Origin: Streptomyces griseicoloratus
Lineage (GTDB): Bacteria > Actinomycetota > Actinomycetes > Streptomycetales > Streptomycetaceae
Length of the DNA: 64,000 nucleotides
Direction of reading: 5' to 3'
Assembly: GCF_014534645.1 (NCBI RefSeq)
Contig: NZ_JACVQF010000138.1
Span: 1-64,000, forward strand
Made by a program: the position numbers and the translations under genes. Position 1 is the first letter of the stretch. Each line of letters opens with the position of its first letter. The notes under the pieces were generated by a model. It did no database searches, was not told where the DNA came from, and saw only the letters and a program-made list of their open reading frames with translations. Below are positions 50,578-59,108 of this stretch, piece after piece.

Positions 50578-51495
50578 TCACCGCCCGGGGGACGCCAGGG
50601 CGGTGTCCGCGGTTGTGCGGAGGGTGGTCAGGACGCGGGCTACCGCGGGGGCCTCGGCGGCGCCCGTGCGGACGGCCGCGACCACGTGGCGGACGGGGCG
50701 GTCCGCCGCGAGTTCCCGCATCACCACGCCCTCCCGGCGGACGGCCGCCATGCGGGGCACCAGGGCGACGCCCATGCCGGCCTCCACCATCGCGAGGATC
50801 GCCGTCCAGCCGGCCGCCGCATGCCCCTGGTGGGGCCGGAACCCGGCCGCCTCGCACGCCGCCCGCGTGATGTCGGACCAGGGCCCGCTGCCGCCGAAGA
50901 TCCACTGCTCGGCGGCCAGGTCGGCCAGCCGCAGCCGGTCCGCGCCGGCCAGCGGGTGGTCGCGGGGCAGGGCGACGTCCAGCGGGTCGGCGAGCAGCGG
51001 CACCCGCGTGAAGCGCGGGTCCGCCGCGGTCGGCGCCTGCGCCGCCAGGGACAGGGCGAGGTCCACCTCCCCCGCCGCCAGCAGCTCGTACGCCTCCTGC
51101 GCCTCTGCCTCCCGTACCCGCACCGACACCCCTGGGTGGCTCACCCGCAGCGCGGTCACGGCCGGTACGACGAGGGCGGGCACCGCGGTCGCGAAGGCGC
51201 CGACCCGTACCTCGCCGGCCTCCCCGTGCACGTAGGCGGCCAGTTCGGCGTCCGCCCGCTCCAGCTGCTCGAAGACGGCCTCGGCGTGCCGCAGCACCAG
51301 ACGGGCCGCGTCCGTCAGCCGGACCCGGCGGCCCTGCGCCTGGAGCAGGGGGACGCCGAGCTGCCTGGAGAGGTTGGTCAGCTGCTGGGACACCGCCGAG
51401 GGCGTCATGCGCAGCGCCTCGGCCGTCGCGGTCACCGTCCCCCGTTCCCGCAGCGTGCGCAGGATCTGCAGCTTGCGGATGTCCCAGTCGGCCAT
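50578..51495 (-). CDS. LysR-family transcriptional regulator
   Basis: A 305-residue regulator. The N-terminal helix-turn-helix is TVTATAEALRMTPSAVSQQL; the effector domain begins near residue 92 (VRVGAFATAVPALV). It is the last gene of an operon with two EamA transporters, 29 bp behind the nearer one, so it may respond to or control their substrate. Confidence 0.93.
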   Translation of the reverse strand: MADWDIRKLQILRTLRERGTVTATAEALRMTPSAVSQQLTNLSRQLGVPLLQAQGRRVRLTDAARLVLRHAEAVFEQLERADAELAAYVHGEAGEVRVGAFATAVPALVVPAVTALRVSHPGVSVRVREAEAQEAYELLAAGEVDLALSLAAQAPTAADPRFTRVPLLADPLDVALPRDHPLAGADRLRLADLAAEQWIFGGSGPWSDITRAACEAAGFRPHQGHAAAGWTAILAMVEAGMGVALVPRMAAVRREGVVMRELAADRPVRHVVAAVRTGAAEAPAVARVLTTLRTTADTALASPGR

Positions 51496-51524
51496 GGCCG
51501 CAACCTATCGGCGGCCCGCGCTCC

Positions 51525-52451
51525 TCACCGGCGCGCCCCCGCACCGAGCATGACGCCGCCGAGGATCAGCGCCATGCAGCCCGCCTGCGCCCAGCCGGTC
51601 GGCTCGGCCAGCAGCACCCAGGACAGCAGGGCCACGCACACGGGCTGGAGGTAGTAGACGATGCCCGCGCGGGTCGGGCCGATCAGGGCGATCGCCTTGT
51701 TCCAGGCGAAGAACGCGAGGGCCGAGGAGGCGACGCCGACGTAGAGGAGGGGCAGGACCGTCCCGGGCGTCAGGGCGAAACCGCCCTGGACCGCGAGGCT
51801 GACGCCCTGGGCGGGCAGCAGCATGACGGTGCCGGTCAGGAAGGTGGCGAAGAGGAAGGCGGTGCCGTCGAGGGCGGCGGGCCGGCGGCGCAGCAGCGCG
51901 CTGTAGGAGCCGAAACAGCAGGCGGCGGCGATCATCCACAGGTCGCCGGTGGTGAACGACGCCCCGCCTCCGACGAGCAGCAGCACGCCCGCGCAGGCGG
52001 TCAGGAGCCCGGTGACGCGGCGGGCGCCCAGCCGTACGCCGCCCGCTCGTTCGAACACCGCCATCAGCACCGGCGAGGCCGCCATGATCATGCCCATGTT
52101 GGCGGCGGGGGTGGTGACGCCGGCCTGGTTGACGAGGGTGTTGTAGGTGGCGACGCCGAGCAGGGAGGCGAGCAGGACGAAACCGAGGTGCCGGCGGAGC
52201 AGCGCCCGCTGCCGCCAGGCCTGCCGGGCGCCGAACGGGGCGACGGCCACCAGCGCCACCACCCAGCGCCAGAAGGCGTGCTGGACGGGCGGCACGCTGT
52301 CCCCCAGGGCGCGGGAGGTGACGAAGCTGCCCGACCAGACGAGGGTGGCGAGCGCGGCCAGGCCGATCCCGAGGGCGACGGGCGTCGTCGCCTTCGGGAC
52401 GGATGCGGTGGGTGCGGTGGAGGCGGTCGTCCGGCGGTCGGCTACGGCCAC
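51525..52451 (-). CDS. EamA/DMT-family transporter (1)
   Basis: A 308-residue drug/metabolite transporter with ten membrane helices in two EamA halves. LATLVWSGSFVTSRALGDSVPP and FFAWNKAIALIGPTRAGIVYY are typical. Likely exports an amino acid or small metabolite. GTG 52451 has AAAGGA five nt upstream. It is 36 bp behind the second EamA gene. Confidence 0.92.
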   Translation of the reverse strand: MAVADRRTTASTAPTASVPKATTPVALGIGLAALATLVWSGSFVTSRALGDSVPPVQHAFWRWVVALVAVAPFGARQAWRQRALLRRHLGFVLLASLLGVATYNTLVNQAGVTTPAANMGMIMAASPVLMAVFERAGGVRLGARRVTGLLTACAGVLLLVGGGASFTTGDLWMIAAACCFGSYSALLRRRPAALDGTAFLFATFLTGTVMLLPAQGVSLAVQGGFALTPGTVLPLLYVGVASSALAFFAWNKAIALIGPTRAGIVYYLQPVCVALLSWVLLAEPTGWAQAGCMALILGGVMLGAGARR

Positions 52452-52487
52452 AGAGGTCCTTTCGCTGGGGCGGCGGTCGCGGTGGAC

Positions 52488-53432
52488 CTACCGTCGCAGC
52501 GCGGTAACCGTCACGTCCATCGAATCTTTTCGACCATTCCTTTCAGCACTTCTGAACGGTCTGCCGCGTCCCGTCGTGCGCGGTGCGAGCTGGCCCGCGG
52601 CCGTCGCCCCGAACGCCAGCGCCATGCCCGCCACCTGGACCGGTGTCAGCGCCTCGCCGAGCGCCGCCCATCCGACGACGGCGGCGGTCAGCGGCGAGAG
52701 CGGGCCGAGGAAGGTGACCTGCGTGGCGGAGAGCCGGCCGATGCCGCGGAACCAGAGCCAGTAGGCGACCGCCGTGTTCGCCAGCGCCAGGTACAGATAG
52801 CCGGAGACCGCCGGGCCGTCCAGGGCGGGCGGGGCGCCCTCGACGAGCAGGGCGAGCGGGGCGATGAGCAGGCCGCCGGCCGTCAGCTGCCAGCCGGTGA
52901 GGGCCAGCGGGCCGACCCCCTCGGGGCGTCCCCACCGCTTGGTGAGCACGGTGCCGGTGGACATGGACGCGGTGGAGGCGAGCGCGGCCAGCACGCCGAG
53001 CGCGTCCAGCGCGCCGGCCGCCCGCAGCACGACCAGGCTGACGCCGAAGGCGGCGACGAGGCCGGTGAGGACGGAGCGGAGGGTGGGCCGCTGCCCCAGC
53101 AGCAGCGCCGACAGCCCGACGACCAGCAGCGGCCCGACCGAGCCGACGACGGCGGCCATGCCGCCGGGCAGCCGGTACGCGGACAGGAACAGCAGCGGGA
53201 AGAACGCCCCGATGTTCAGCGCGCCGAGCACCGCCGCCTTCCACCACCAGGCGCCGCGCGGCAGCACCCGGGCGAGGCCGAGCAGCAGCAGTCCGGCGGG
53301 CAGGGCACGCATCAGGCCGGTGAACAGGGGGCGGTCGGGCGGCAGGAGTTCGGTGGTGACGGCGTAGGTCGTGCCCCAGGAGACGGGAGCGAGGGCGGTC
53401 AGGGCGATGAGGGCGGGACGGCTGGCGGCCAT
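52488..53432 (-). CDS. EamA/DMT-family transporter (2)
   Basis: A 314-residue transporter with ten helices. LTALAPVSWGTTYAVTTELLPP opens the first half and LANTAVAYWLWFRGIGRLSATQ lies in the second. ATG 53432 is preferred over GTG 53441 because GAAGGG lies eight nt upstream. It heads the operon and faces marR across an iteron array, so MarR probably controls it. Confidence 0.92.
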   Translation of the reverse strand: MAASRPALIALTALAPVSWGTTYAVTTELLPPDRPLFTGLMRALPAGLLLLGLARVLPRGAWWWKAAVLGALNIGAFFPLLFLSAYRLPGGMAAVVGSVGPLLVVGLSALLLGQRPTLRSVLTGLVAAFGVSLVVLRAAGALDALGVLAALASTASMSTGTVLTKRWGRPEGVGPLALTGWQLTAGGLLIAPLALLVEGAPPALDGPAVSGYLYLALANTAVAYWLWFRGIGRLSATQVTFLGPLSPLTAAVVGWAALGEALTPVQVAGMALAFGATAAGQLAPRTTGRGRPFRSAERNGRKDSMDVTVTALRR

Positions 53433-53445
53433 GGAAGGCACCCTT

Positions 53446-53550
53446 CAAGTAGCTGAGTGGAAAGTAGATTAGCGCTAAGCTGCTTCTCGTCAAGCTACTT
53501 TCAATCAACCTAATTTCAAGCAACCTACTTCCGAGCAACTTTCTTGCGGA
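53446..53550. promoter_or_regulatory. MarR operator array (15-bp iterons) between eamA and marR
   Basis: Four direct units of exactly 15 bp start at 53491, 53506, 53521 and 53536 (consensus CAACCTACTTTCAAG, the last degenerate). On the other side, CTACTT boxes occur on the minus strand 15 bp apart (53447-53467). Between them is a perfect palindrome TTAGCGCTAA (53469-53478) in an imperfect 27-bp one. The region is unusually AT-rich for this window. Confidence 0.7.
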
Positions 53551-53578
53551 CGACCGAAGACCCTCCGATACTCGTCCC

Positions 53579-54091
53579 ATGACTGAACGCCCCGAGCAGC
53601 ACAGGGACCCCGTCGACGCGATCATCGACCAGTGGGCGGCGGTGCGGCCCGACCTGGACACGGCCGCCATGGAGGTCTTCGGCCGCATCTACCGGCTCTC
53701 GCGCGCGATGGGCGACCGGATGGAGAAGGCGTACACGCGCTTTGGCATCTCCCGGGGGGAGTTCGACGTGCTGGCCACCCTGCGCCGCTCCGGCGAGCCC
53801 TACACGCTCTCCCCCCGGCAGCTCTCGGCCACGCTGATGCTCACCACCGGCGGCATGACGGGACGCCTCGACAAGCTGGAGCGGGCCGGGCTGCTGCGCC
53901 GCTCCCCCGACCCGCACGACCGCCGGGGCCTTCAGGTCACGCTCACCGACAAGGGGCTGGAGCTGATCGACGAGGCCGTCGGCGCCGGTCTCGCCGTCCA
54001 GACGGAGGCCCTGTCGGCCGCCCTGAACGACGAGCAGGCCGGCCAGCTGGCCGGCCTGCTGCGGGAACTGCTGTCGGCCACCGAGCGGTAG
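53579..54091 (+). CDS. MarR-family transcriptional regulator
   Basis: A 170-residue winged-helix repressor. The recognition region is LSPRQLSATLMLTTGGMTGRLD and the wing RSPDPHDRRGLQVTLTDKG. Dimer helices flank it. It is divergent from the EamA operon and probably represses both. The ligand is unknown. The 3' end is 8 bp from that of the monooxygenase gene (convergent). Confidence 0.94.
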   Translation: MTERPEQHRDPVDAIIDQWAAVRPDLDTAAMEVFGRIYRLSRAMGDRMEKAYTRFGISRGEFDVLATLRRSGEPYTLSPRQLSATLMLTTGGMTGRLDKLERAGLLRRSPDPHDRRGLQVTLTDKGLELIDEAVGAGLAVQTEALSAALNDEQAGQLAGLLRELLSATER

Positions 54092-54099
54092 CCGTCCGC

Positions 54100-55539
54100 T
54101 CAGCCCACGTGCGCGGCGACCGCCGCCTCGATCGCCCGCCCGTCCGCGTCGTCCGCCGCCCAGGCCACGTACCCGTCGGGCCGCACCAGCACGGTCGTAC
54201 GGCGTCCGCTCGCCCAGCGCTCCACGGCCAGCCGGTCCTCGCGTCCGGCGCCGCCCTCGTACGGCCGCGGGGTGATCAGCACGAACCGTCCGCCGCGCAT
54301 CGCCTCGTGCAGCCGCCCGCCGGCCAGGGCGACGTCCGGGACCCGGGTGCCGGTCAGACGGTGGGCGCCCCTGGGGGCCGGGTAGCGGTAGCCGATGCCG
54401 GTGACCTGGCCGGTGACGCGGCGGCGGGCGGCGGGCACGCGGTCGAGGACCGTGGTGAGGGCCGCGCGCAGGGCCAGCGTCCAGGGGCGCTTGGCCATGG
54501 CGAGGCGCACGATGGCGCCGCTGCTGCGCAGCACGGTCCTGCCCACGGGGTGGCGTTCGGCCTGGTAGGTGTCCAGCAGCGCGGGGGCGGCGTGGCCGTG
54601 CAGCACGGCCGCCAGCTTCCAGCTCAGGTTGGCGGCGTCCTGGAGGCCGGTGTTCATGCCCTGCCCGCCGGCCGGGGAGTGCACGTGCGCCGCGTCGCCC
54701 GCGAGGAAGACCCGGCCCACCCGGTAGGCGGGTGCCTGCCGTTCGTCGCTGTGGAAGCGGGACATCCAGCGGGCGTCGTGCATCCCGTAGTCGCGGCCCA
54801 GGGCGAGGCGGGCGATCTCCTTGATCTCGTCCAGTTCGACGGGCTCGCTGTCGGGGACGTTGCGGCCGCGGTGCCAGCCGATCACCCGGTGGTAGCCGTC
54901 GCCGAAGGGTGCGAGGAAGGCGAAGGCGTCACCGACGGCGTTGGCCGTGAGCAGCGTCTCCGGCTGCTGGGCGAGCCGTACGTCGGCGAGGACGACGGAA
55001 CGGATGACCGAGCGGCCCGGGAAGGGCAGCCCGATCGCCCGGCGCACGATGCTGCGCATCCCGTCGGCGCCGACGACGTACGCCGCCCGCAGCGTCCCCC
55101 GCTCCCCGTCGGGGCCGCGGACCTCGACGGTGACGCCGTCCGCGTCCTGCGCGAGCCCGGTCACCTCCGTCTCGTGCCGGAACTCCACCCCGGCCTTCAC
55201 CGCACGCCGCTCCAGCACCTGCTCCACCTCGTACTGCGGCAGGACGAGGAGGTGGTTGAAGCGGGAGGGGAGGGCGTCCAGGTCCATGACGAGCCGGCCG
55301 AAGAGGCCGATCCGGTCCAGGGGCCGGCCGACGGCCTCCAGTTCCTCGGCGAGGCCGCGGGCGTCGAGCTGTTCGAGGCTGCGGGCGTGCAGGACGAAGG
55401 CGCGGGAGAGGTTGCTGATCCGGTGCGGGCGCTTCTCGACGAGGGTGACGGGGATGCCCGCGGCGGCGAGGTCACCGGCCAGCAGGAGGCCGGTGGGGCC
55501 GGAGCCCACGACGAGGACGGGACGGGGGGTGCCGTTCAT
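54100..55539 (-). CDS. FAD-dependent monooxygenase, aromatic hydroxylase / Rox-like
   Basis: A 479-residue class A flavoprotein. FAD motifs VLVVGSGPTGLLLAGDLAAA (GxGxxG), the middle VGADGMRSIVRR (DG), and VFLAGDAAHVHSPAGGQGMN (GD) are intact. A thioredoxin-like C-terminal domain is present. Its length and layout resemble rifampicin monooxygenases and polyketide hydroxylases. With the divergent TetR gene it looks like a drug-inducible detoxifying unit. The substrate is inference only. Confidence 0.92.
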   Translation of the reverse strand: MNGTPRPVLVVGSGPTGLLLAGDLAAAGIPVTLVEKRPHRISNLSRAFVLHARSLEQLDARGLAEELEAVGRPLDRIGLFGRLVMDLDALPSRFNHLLVLPQYEVEQVLERRAVKAGVEFRHETEVTGLAQDADGVTVEVRGPDGERGTLRAAYVVGADGMRSIVRRAIGLPFPGRSVIRSVVLADVRLAQQPETLLTANAVGDAFAFLAPFGDGYHRVIGWHRGRNVPDSEPVELDEIKEIARLALGRDYGMHDARWMSRFHSDERQAPAYRVGRVFLAGDAAHVHSPAGGQGMNTGLQDAANLSWKLAAVLHGHAAPALLDTYQAERHPVGRTVLRSSGAIVRLAMAKRPWTLALRAALTTVLDRVPAARRRVTGQVTGIGYRYPAPRGAHRLTGTRVPDVALAGGRLHEAMRGGRFVLITPRPYEGGAGREDRLAVERWASGRRTTVLVRPDGYVAWAADDADGRAIEAAVAAHVG

Positions 55540-55620
55540 CTGGGGCCTCCTGTGAGGTGCGAACGGACGCTGCTCGCTCTACGACCAACGTGCCACCGCC
55601 GAGCGAGGAAGTCAACGCGT

Positions 55621-55647
55621 GTTGGCAAACAATTGTTGGCCTATGCT
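55621..55647. promoter_or_regulatory. TetR operator and promoter
   Basis: TTGGCAAACAATTGTTGG (55622-55639) holds the palindrome AACAATTGTT and a direct GTTGGC pair. A TATGCT -10 box (55642-55647) ends 7 nt before the ATG at 55655, so the tetR mRNA may be leaderless. Confidence 0.55.
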
Positions 55648-55654
55648 CGTCACC

Positions 55655-56233
55655 ATGCCGACCAGCAAACCCGTCCCCGCCTCCCGGCGTTCGGACGCCA
55701 CCCGCGCCGCGATCCTCGACGCCGCCCGCGAGCGTTTCGCCACCGAGGGATACGAGCGGGCCACGATCCGCGCCATCGCCAGGGACGCGAACATCGACCC
55801 GTCCATGGTCATGCGGTACTACGTCAGCAAGGAGGGACTCTTCGCCGCGGCCGTCTCCGTGGACCTGGAGCTGCCTGACCTGTCCCAGGTGCCGCGCGAG
55901 GCCGTCGGTCGCGCCCTGGTGACGCACTTCCTCGCCATGTGGGAGGAGAACGAGGTGCTCACCGCCCTGCTCCGGGTCGGCGCCACGAACCCGGCCGGGG
56001 CCGAGCGCATGCAGGGCATCTTCCGCGACCAGGTGCTGCCGGTCGCACGGCAGGTGTGCCCGGACCCCGAGGGGGCACCCGCCCGGGCCGCGCTCGTCGC
56101 GTCGCAGCTGCTGGGGCTGGCGCTCACCCGGTACGTGCTGCGGTTCCCGTCGGCCGTGGAGCTGGACCGCGAGGAGATCGTGGCGTGGCTGGGGCCCACG
56201 GTGCAGGTGTACCTGTCGTCGGCCCACCCCTGA
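55655..56233 (+). CDS. TetR-family transcriptional regulator
   Basis: A 192-residue repressor. DNA-binding helices are in TRAAILDAARERFATEGYER and ATIRAIARDANIDPSMVMRY; the C-terminal part resembles TetR_C_17. ATG 55655 (MPTSKPVPASRRS) fits a leaderless mRNA; in-frame ATG 55643 is possible. It is divergent from the monooxygenase gene and probably controls it and itself. Confidence 0.93.
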   Translation: MPTSKPVPASRRSDATRAAILDAARERFATEGYERATIRAIARDANIDPSMVMRYYVSKEGLFAAAVSVDLELPDLSQVPREAVGRALVTHFLAMWEENEVLTALLRVGATNPAGAERMQGIFRDQVLPVARQVCPDPEGAPARAALVASQLLGLALTRYVLRFPSAVELDREEIVAWLGPTVQVYLSSAHP

Positions 56234-56256
56234 GCCCGCCCCGGAAGCCCCCGAGC

Positions 56257-56305
56257 CCCCGAAGGCCCCGAAGGCCCCGAAGGCCCCGAAGGCCCCGAAG
56301 CCCCG
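56257..56305. repeat. 9-bp tandem repeat behind tetR
   Basis: CCCCGAAGG repeats four times plus a partial fifth (GAAGG at 56261, 56270, 56279, 56288; GAAGC at 56297). Confidence 0.85.
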
Positions 56306-56314
56306 GAACGCCAC

Positions 56315-56375
56315 GAGGGCGCCGGTCCCGTCGTACGTACGGCTGGTGCGTACGTGCGACGGGACCGGCGCCCTC
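56315..56375. terminator. Large bidirectional terminator
   Basis: A perfect 19-bp stem (56315-56333 with 56357-56375) extended, after one mismatch, by ACGTAC with GTACGT. It lies between convergent genes. Confidence 0.9.
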
Positions 56376-56395
56376 GGTGCAGGCGCTTGGGGCCG

Positions 56396-56671
56396 TCAGG
56401 CCTTCGCGTCGGCCTTGGTCTTGATGTTGCGGGTGGTCACGCGGTGCTCCGCCTTGGACCTGTCCAGCACCATGACCAGGGCCGCGATGACCACGAACAG
56501 CGCGATCGGGGCCAGGACGTAGAGGCCCAGCGTCTCGATGACGCTCAAGCCCGTGCCGGGGTCGTCACCGTCGTCGCGGGTCAGCGCGAGCGCGGGGGAC
56601 GACATGAGCAGCATCATCAGCGTCGTACCGGCTGCCAGGGCGCCGGCGCGCAGGGCGTTCTTCTTGTCCAC
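56396..56671 (-). CDS. Small secreted or membrane protein
   Basis: A 91-residue protein. An N-terminal signal-like helix (about 8-29, ending SSPALALT) is followed by a short Asp/Gly-rich segment and one membrane helix (about 44-68), with a basic cytoplasmic tail. Function unknown. It lies 10 bp behind malQ in the same direction, so the two are co-transcribed. Confidence 0.8.
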   Translation of the reverse strand: MDKKNALRAGALAAGTTLMMLLMSSPALALTRDDGDDPGTGLSVIETLGLYVLAPIALFVVIAALVMVLDRSKAEHRVTTRNIKTKADAKA

Positions 56672-56681
56672 GGTGCCAAAG

Positions 56682-58823
56682 TTAGTTCACGCGGATTTCG
56701 GGCGCGCGGCCGGGGTGCCGTTCGGGGCCGCTCCCCCGGACCACGTCGAGCAGGGCGTGCGCCCGCGGGGAGGCGGCGAGCTCCTCCAGCGTCACCGGGC
56801 GGCCGTCGGCGTCGGCGACCGGCAGGCGCCAGTTCGGGTACTGGTCCGAGGTGCCGGGGAGGTTCTGCGGGCGCCGGTCGCCGACCGTGTCGGGGAGCCA
56901 GACGCCGACCATGCGGGCGGGCGTGCGGAGCAGGAAGCGGTGCAGGGCCTGGATCTCGGCCTCCTCCGCGGAGGTGCCGGCGCCGTTGCCGGCGTGCCGG
57001 AGCAGGCCGAGCCCGGCGAGGAGTTCCAGCCACTCCCCCGTGTCGGCCGCCGCCTCCGCCCGTTCCTCCTCCACCGGCCGGGTGAGCAGGCCGAGGCCGT
57101 CGCGGAGTGCGACGTGCTCGCCGGTGAGCCGGGCGGCGGTGGACGGCAGGTCGTGCGTGGTGGCGGTGGCCAGGCAGTCGGCGCGCCAGCGTTCGGGGGG
57201 CAGGGGGCGGCCGTCGCCGTCCCAGTCCCGCTCGAACCACAGCACCGAGGTGCCGAGGACGCCGCGCTCGCGGAGCGTCTCGCGCACGCCGGGCTCCACG
57301 GTGCCGAGATCCTCACCGATGACCACGGCACCGGCCCGGGACGCCTCCAGCACCAGGACGGCGAGCATCGCCTCGGCGTCGTAGCGGACGTAGGTGCCCT
57401 CGGTGGGCGGGTGGCCCTGCGGCACCCACCACAGCCGGAACAGGCCCATGACGTGGTCGATGCGCAGCGCCCCGGCGTAGCGGAACAGGGACCTGAGCAG
57501 CAGGCGGAAGGGCGCGTACCCGGACTCGGCGAGCCGGTCCGGCCGCCAGGGCGGCAGGCCCCAGTCCTGGCCACGGGCGTTGAAGGCGTCCGGCGGCGCG
57601 CCCACCGACGTCCCGGCGGCGAAGTACTCCTGTCCGGCCCAGGCGTCGGCGCCCTGCGGGTGCACGCCGACCGCGAGGTCGTGCACGATCCCGACCGGCA
57701 TCCCCGCCTCTCGGGCGGTGCGCTGGGCGGCCGTGAGCTGGGTGTCGGTGAGCCAGGCCAGACGGGAGTGGAAGTCGACGCGGTCCGCCAGTTCGGCGCG
57801 GGCGCGGGCGGTGTCGGCGGAGCGGGGATCGCGCAGCCCGGCCGGCCACCGGTGCCAGTCGGAGCCGTGGACCTCGGCGAGCGCGCACCAGGTGGCGTGG
57901 TCCTCCAGCGCCCGGCCCTGTTCGGCGAGGTAGTCGCAGTAGGCGGCGCGCCGGCCCGGCCCGAGCGGCACCTCGCGCAGCAGTTCCAGCGCCTGGCGCT
58001 TGAGCTCCCACACCGCGTCCCGGTCGATCAGGGCGCCCTTCTCCAGCACGGCCTCCCGCAGCCGTCCGGCGCGCTCCAGGAGGGCCGGCAGGCGCGCGTC
58101 GCGGTGGGCGGCGTAGGCGAATTCGGGCACGTCCTCGATCCGGAGGTGGACGGGGTCGGGGAAGCGGCGCGAGGAGGGCCGGTACGGGGAGGGGTCGGTG
58201 GGGGCGCCGGGCACGGCCGCGTGCAGAGGGTTGACCTGGACGAACCCGGCGCCGAGGGTGCGTCCGGCCCAGGCGGCCAGCTCGCCGAGGTCACCGAGGT
58301 CGCCCATGCCCCAGGAGCGGCGGGACAGGAGGGAGTAGAGCTGGACGAGGAGTCCGTGGGTGCGTCCGGCGGGGACGGGCAGCCGGCCGGGGGCGACCAC
58401 GAGGTGACTGCGGGCGGTGCGTCCGTCGGGGGCGGTGGCGGTGAGCCGGTGGACGCCGGGCGGGAGCCCGTCGGTGCCGGCGCGCGTCTCACCCTGTTCG
58501 GTCTCCACGCACAGCCGGGTGCCGTCGGGCAGCGCGGCCAGTGCGGCCGGCGGGCTCTCGCCGCTCCAGTGGACCAGCGTCGGCGGCAGCAGCCGTGCGC
58601 GCAGTTCCCGCTCGCGGGCGGTGAGCGCGGCGCGTACGGCGGGCGGGCTGCCGGCGTCGACGCCGAGGGCGGCCAGGGCCAGGGTGACGGCGGTGACCGA
58701 GGCCGGGACCGTGCGGTCCGGGGAGGGGCTGTAGGAGGTGGCGACGCCGTGCAGTGCGGCGAGCCGGGACAGGTCCTCGGGCAGGTCCTCGGCGGCGGGT
58801 CCGGCCGGCCTGGCTGCTGTCAT
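56682..58823 (-). CDS. malQ: 4-alpha-glucanotransferase (amylomaltase)
   Basis: A 713-residue GH77 enzyme that moves maltosyl and longer glucan units between malto-oligosaccharides. The nucleophile Asp is in ALRIDHVMGLFRLWW, the acid Glu in VIGEDLGTVEPGV, and the third Asp in TTHDLPST. An N-terminal beta-rich extension of about 160 residues precedes the barrel, as in other actinobacterial MalQ. The ATG directly follows the TAG of the small upstream gene, so translation is probably coupled. Confidence 0.96.
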   Translation of the reverse strand: MTAARPAGPAAEDLPEDLSRLAALHGVATSYSPSPDRTVPASVTAVTLALAALGVDAGSPPAVRAALTARERELRARLLPPTLVHWSGESPPAALAALPDGTRLCVETEQGETRAGTDGLPPGVHRLTATAPDGRTARSHLVVAPGRLPVPAGRTHGLLVQLYSLLSRRSWGMGDLGDLGELAAWAGRTLGAGFVQVNPLHAAVPGAPTDPSPYRPSSRRFPDPVHLRIEDVPEFAYAAHRDARLPALLERAGRLREAVLEKGALIDRDAVWELKRQALELLREVPLGPGRRAAYCDYLAEQGRALEDHATWCALAEVHGSDWHRWPAGLRDPRSADTARARAELADRVDFHSRLAWLTDTQLTAAQRTAREAGMPVGIVHDLAVGVHPQGADAWAGQEYFAAGTSVGAPPDAFNARGQDWGLPPWRPDRLAESGYAPFRLLLRSLFRYAGALRIDHVMGLFRLWWVPQGHPPTEGTYVRYDAEAMLAVLVLEASRAGAVVIGEDLGTVEPGVRETLRERGVLGTSVLWFERDWDGDGRPLPPERWRADCLATATTHDLPSTAARLTGEHVALRDGLGLLTRPVEEERAEAAADTGEWLELLAGLGLLRHAGNGAGTSAEEAEIQALHRFLLRTPARMVGVWLPDTVGDRRPQNLPGTSDQYPNWRLPVADADGRPVTLEELAASPRAHALLDVVRGSGPERHPGRAPEIRVN

Positions 58824-59108
58824 CTAGGACCTCGTGGGTTCCGGGACGGCGAACGAGGGGGTGCCCTGCTCGGGCACGACGGCCGTGAGTTCGGGGGAGG
58901 ACTCGCTGGTCAGCGGTACGGCGTCGGCGAACGGCGACTCGCTGGTCAGGGGCTCGGCGTCGGGCAGCGGCGGTTCGCTGGTCAGCGGGGCCTCGACGCA
59001 GGCGCCCTCCGCGCCGAAGACGCAGAAGTGGGGGCTGCCGGGTTCGGCGGACGGCTCCGCCACGGGTTTCGACGGGGTCGGAAGGGGATGGTGTGCCGGT
59101 GCGGCCAC
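58824..59108 (-). CDS. Small protein with three PLTSE repeats, upstream of malQ
   Basis: A 94-residue protein I do not recognise. GTG 59108 has AAGGAG six nt upstream; a GTG seven codons earlier is less likely. Third positions are strongly GC, so it is coding. The N-terminus is Pro/Ala-rich; HFCVFGAEGACVEA holds two Cys; then three 12-residue repeats follow (EAPLTSEPPLPD, AEPLTSESPFAD, AVPLTSESSPEL). No signal peptide or membrane helix. Its TAG touches the malQ ATG. Function unknown. Confidence 0.7.
   Translation of the reverse strand: MAAPAHHPLPTPSKPVAEPSAEPGSPHFCVFGAEGACVEAPLTSEPPLPDAEPLTSESPFADAVPLTSESSPELTAVVPEQGTPSFAVPEPTRS

Noticed and set aside
50346-50870. 174-codon plus-strand frame over the 95-bp repeats
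   Set aside because: It runs through non-coding repeats and into the antisense of the LysR gene.
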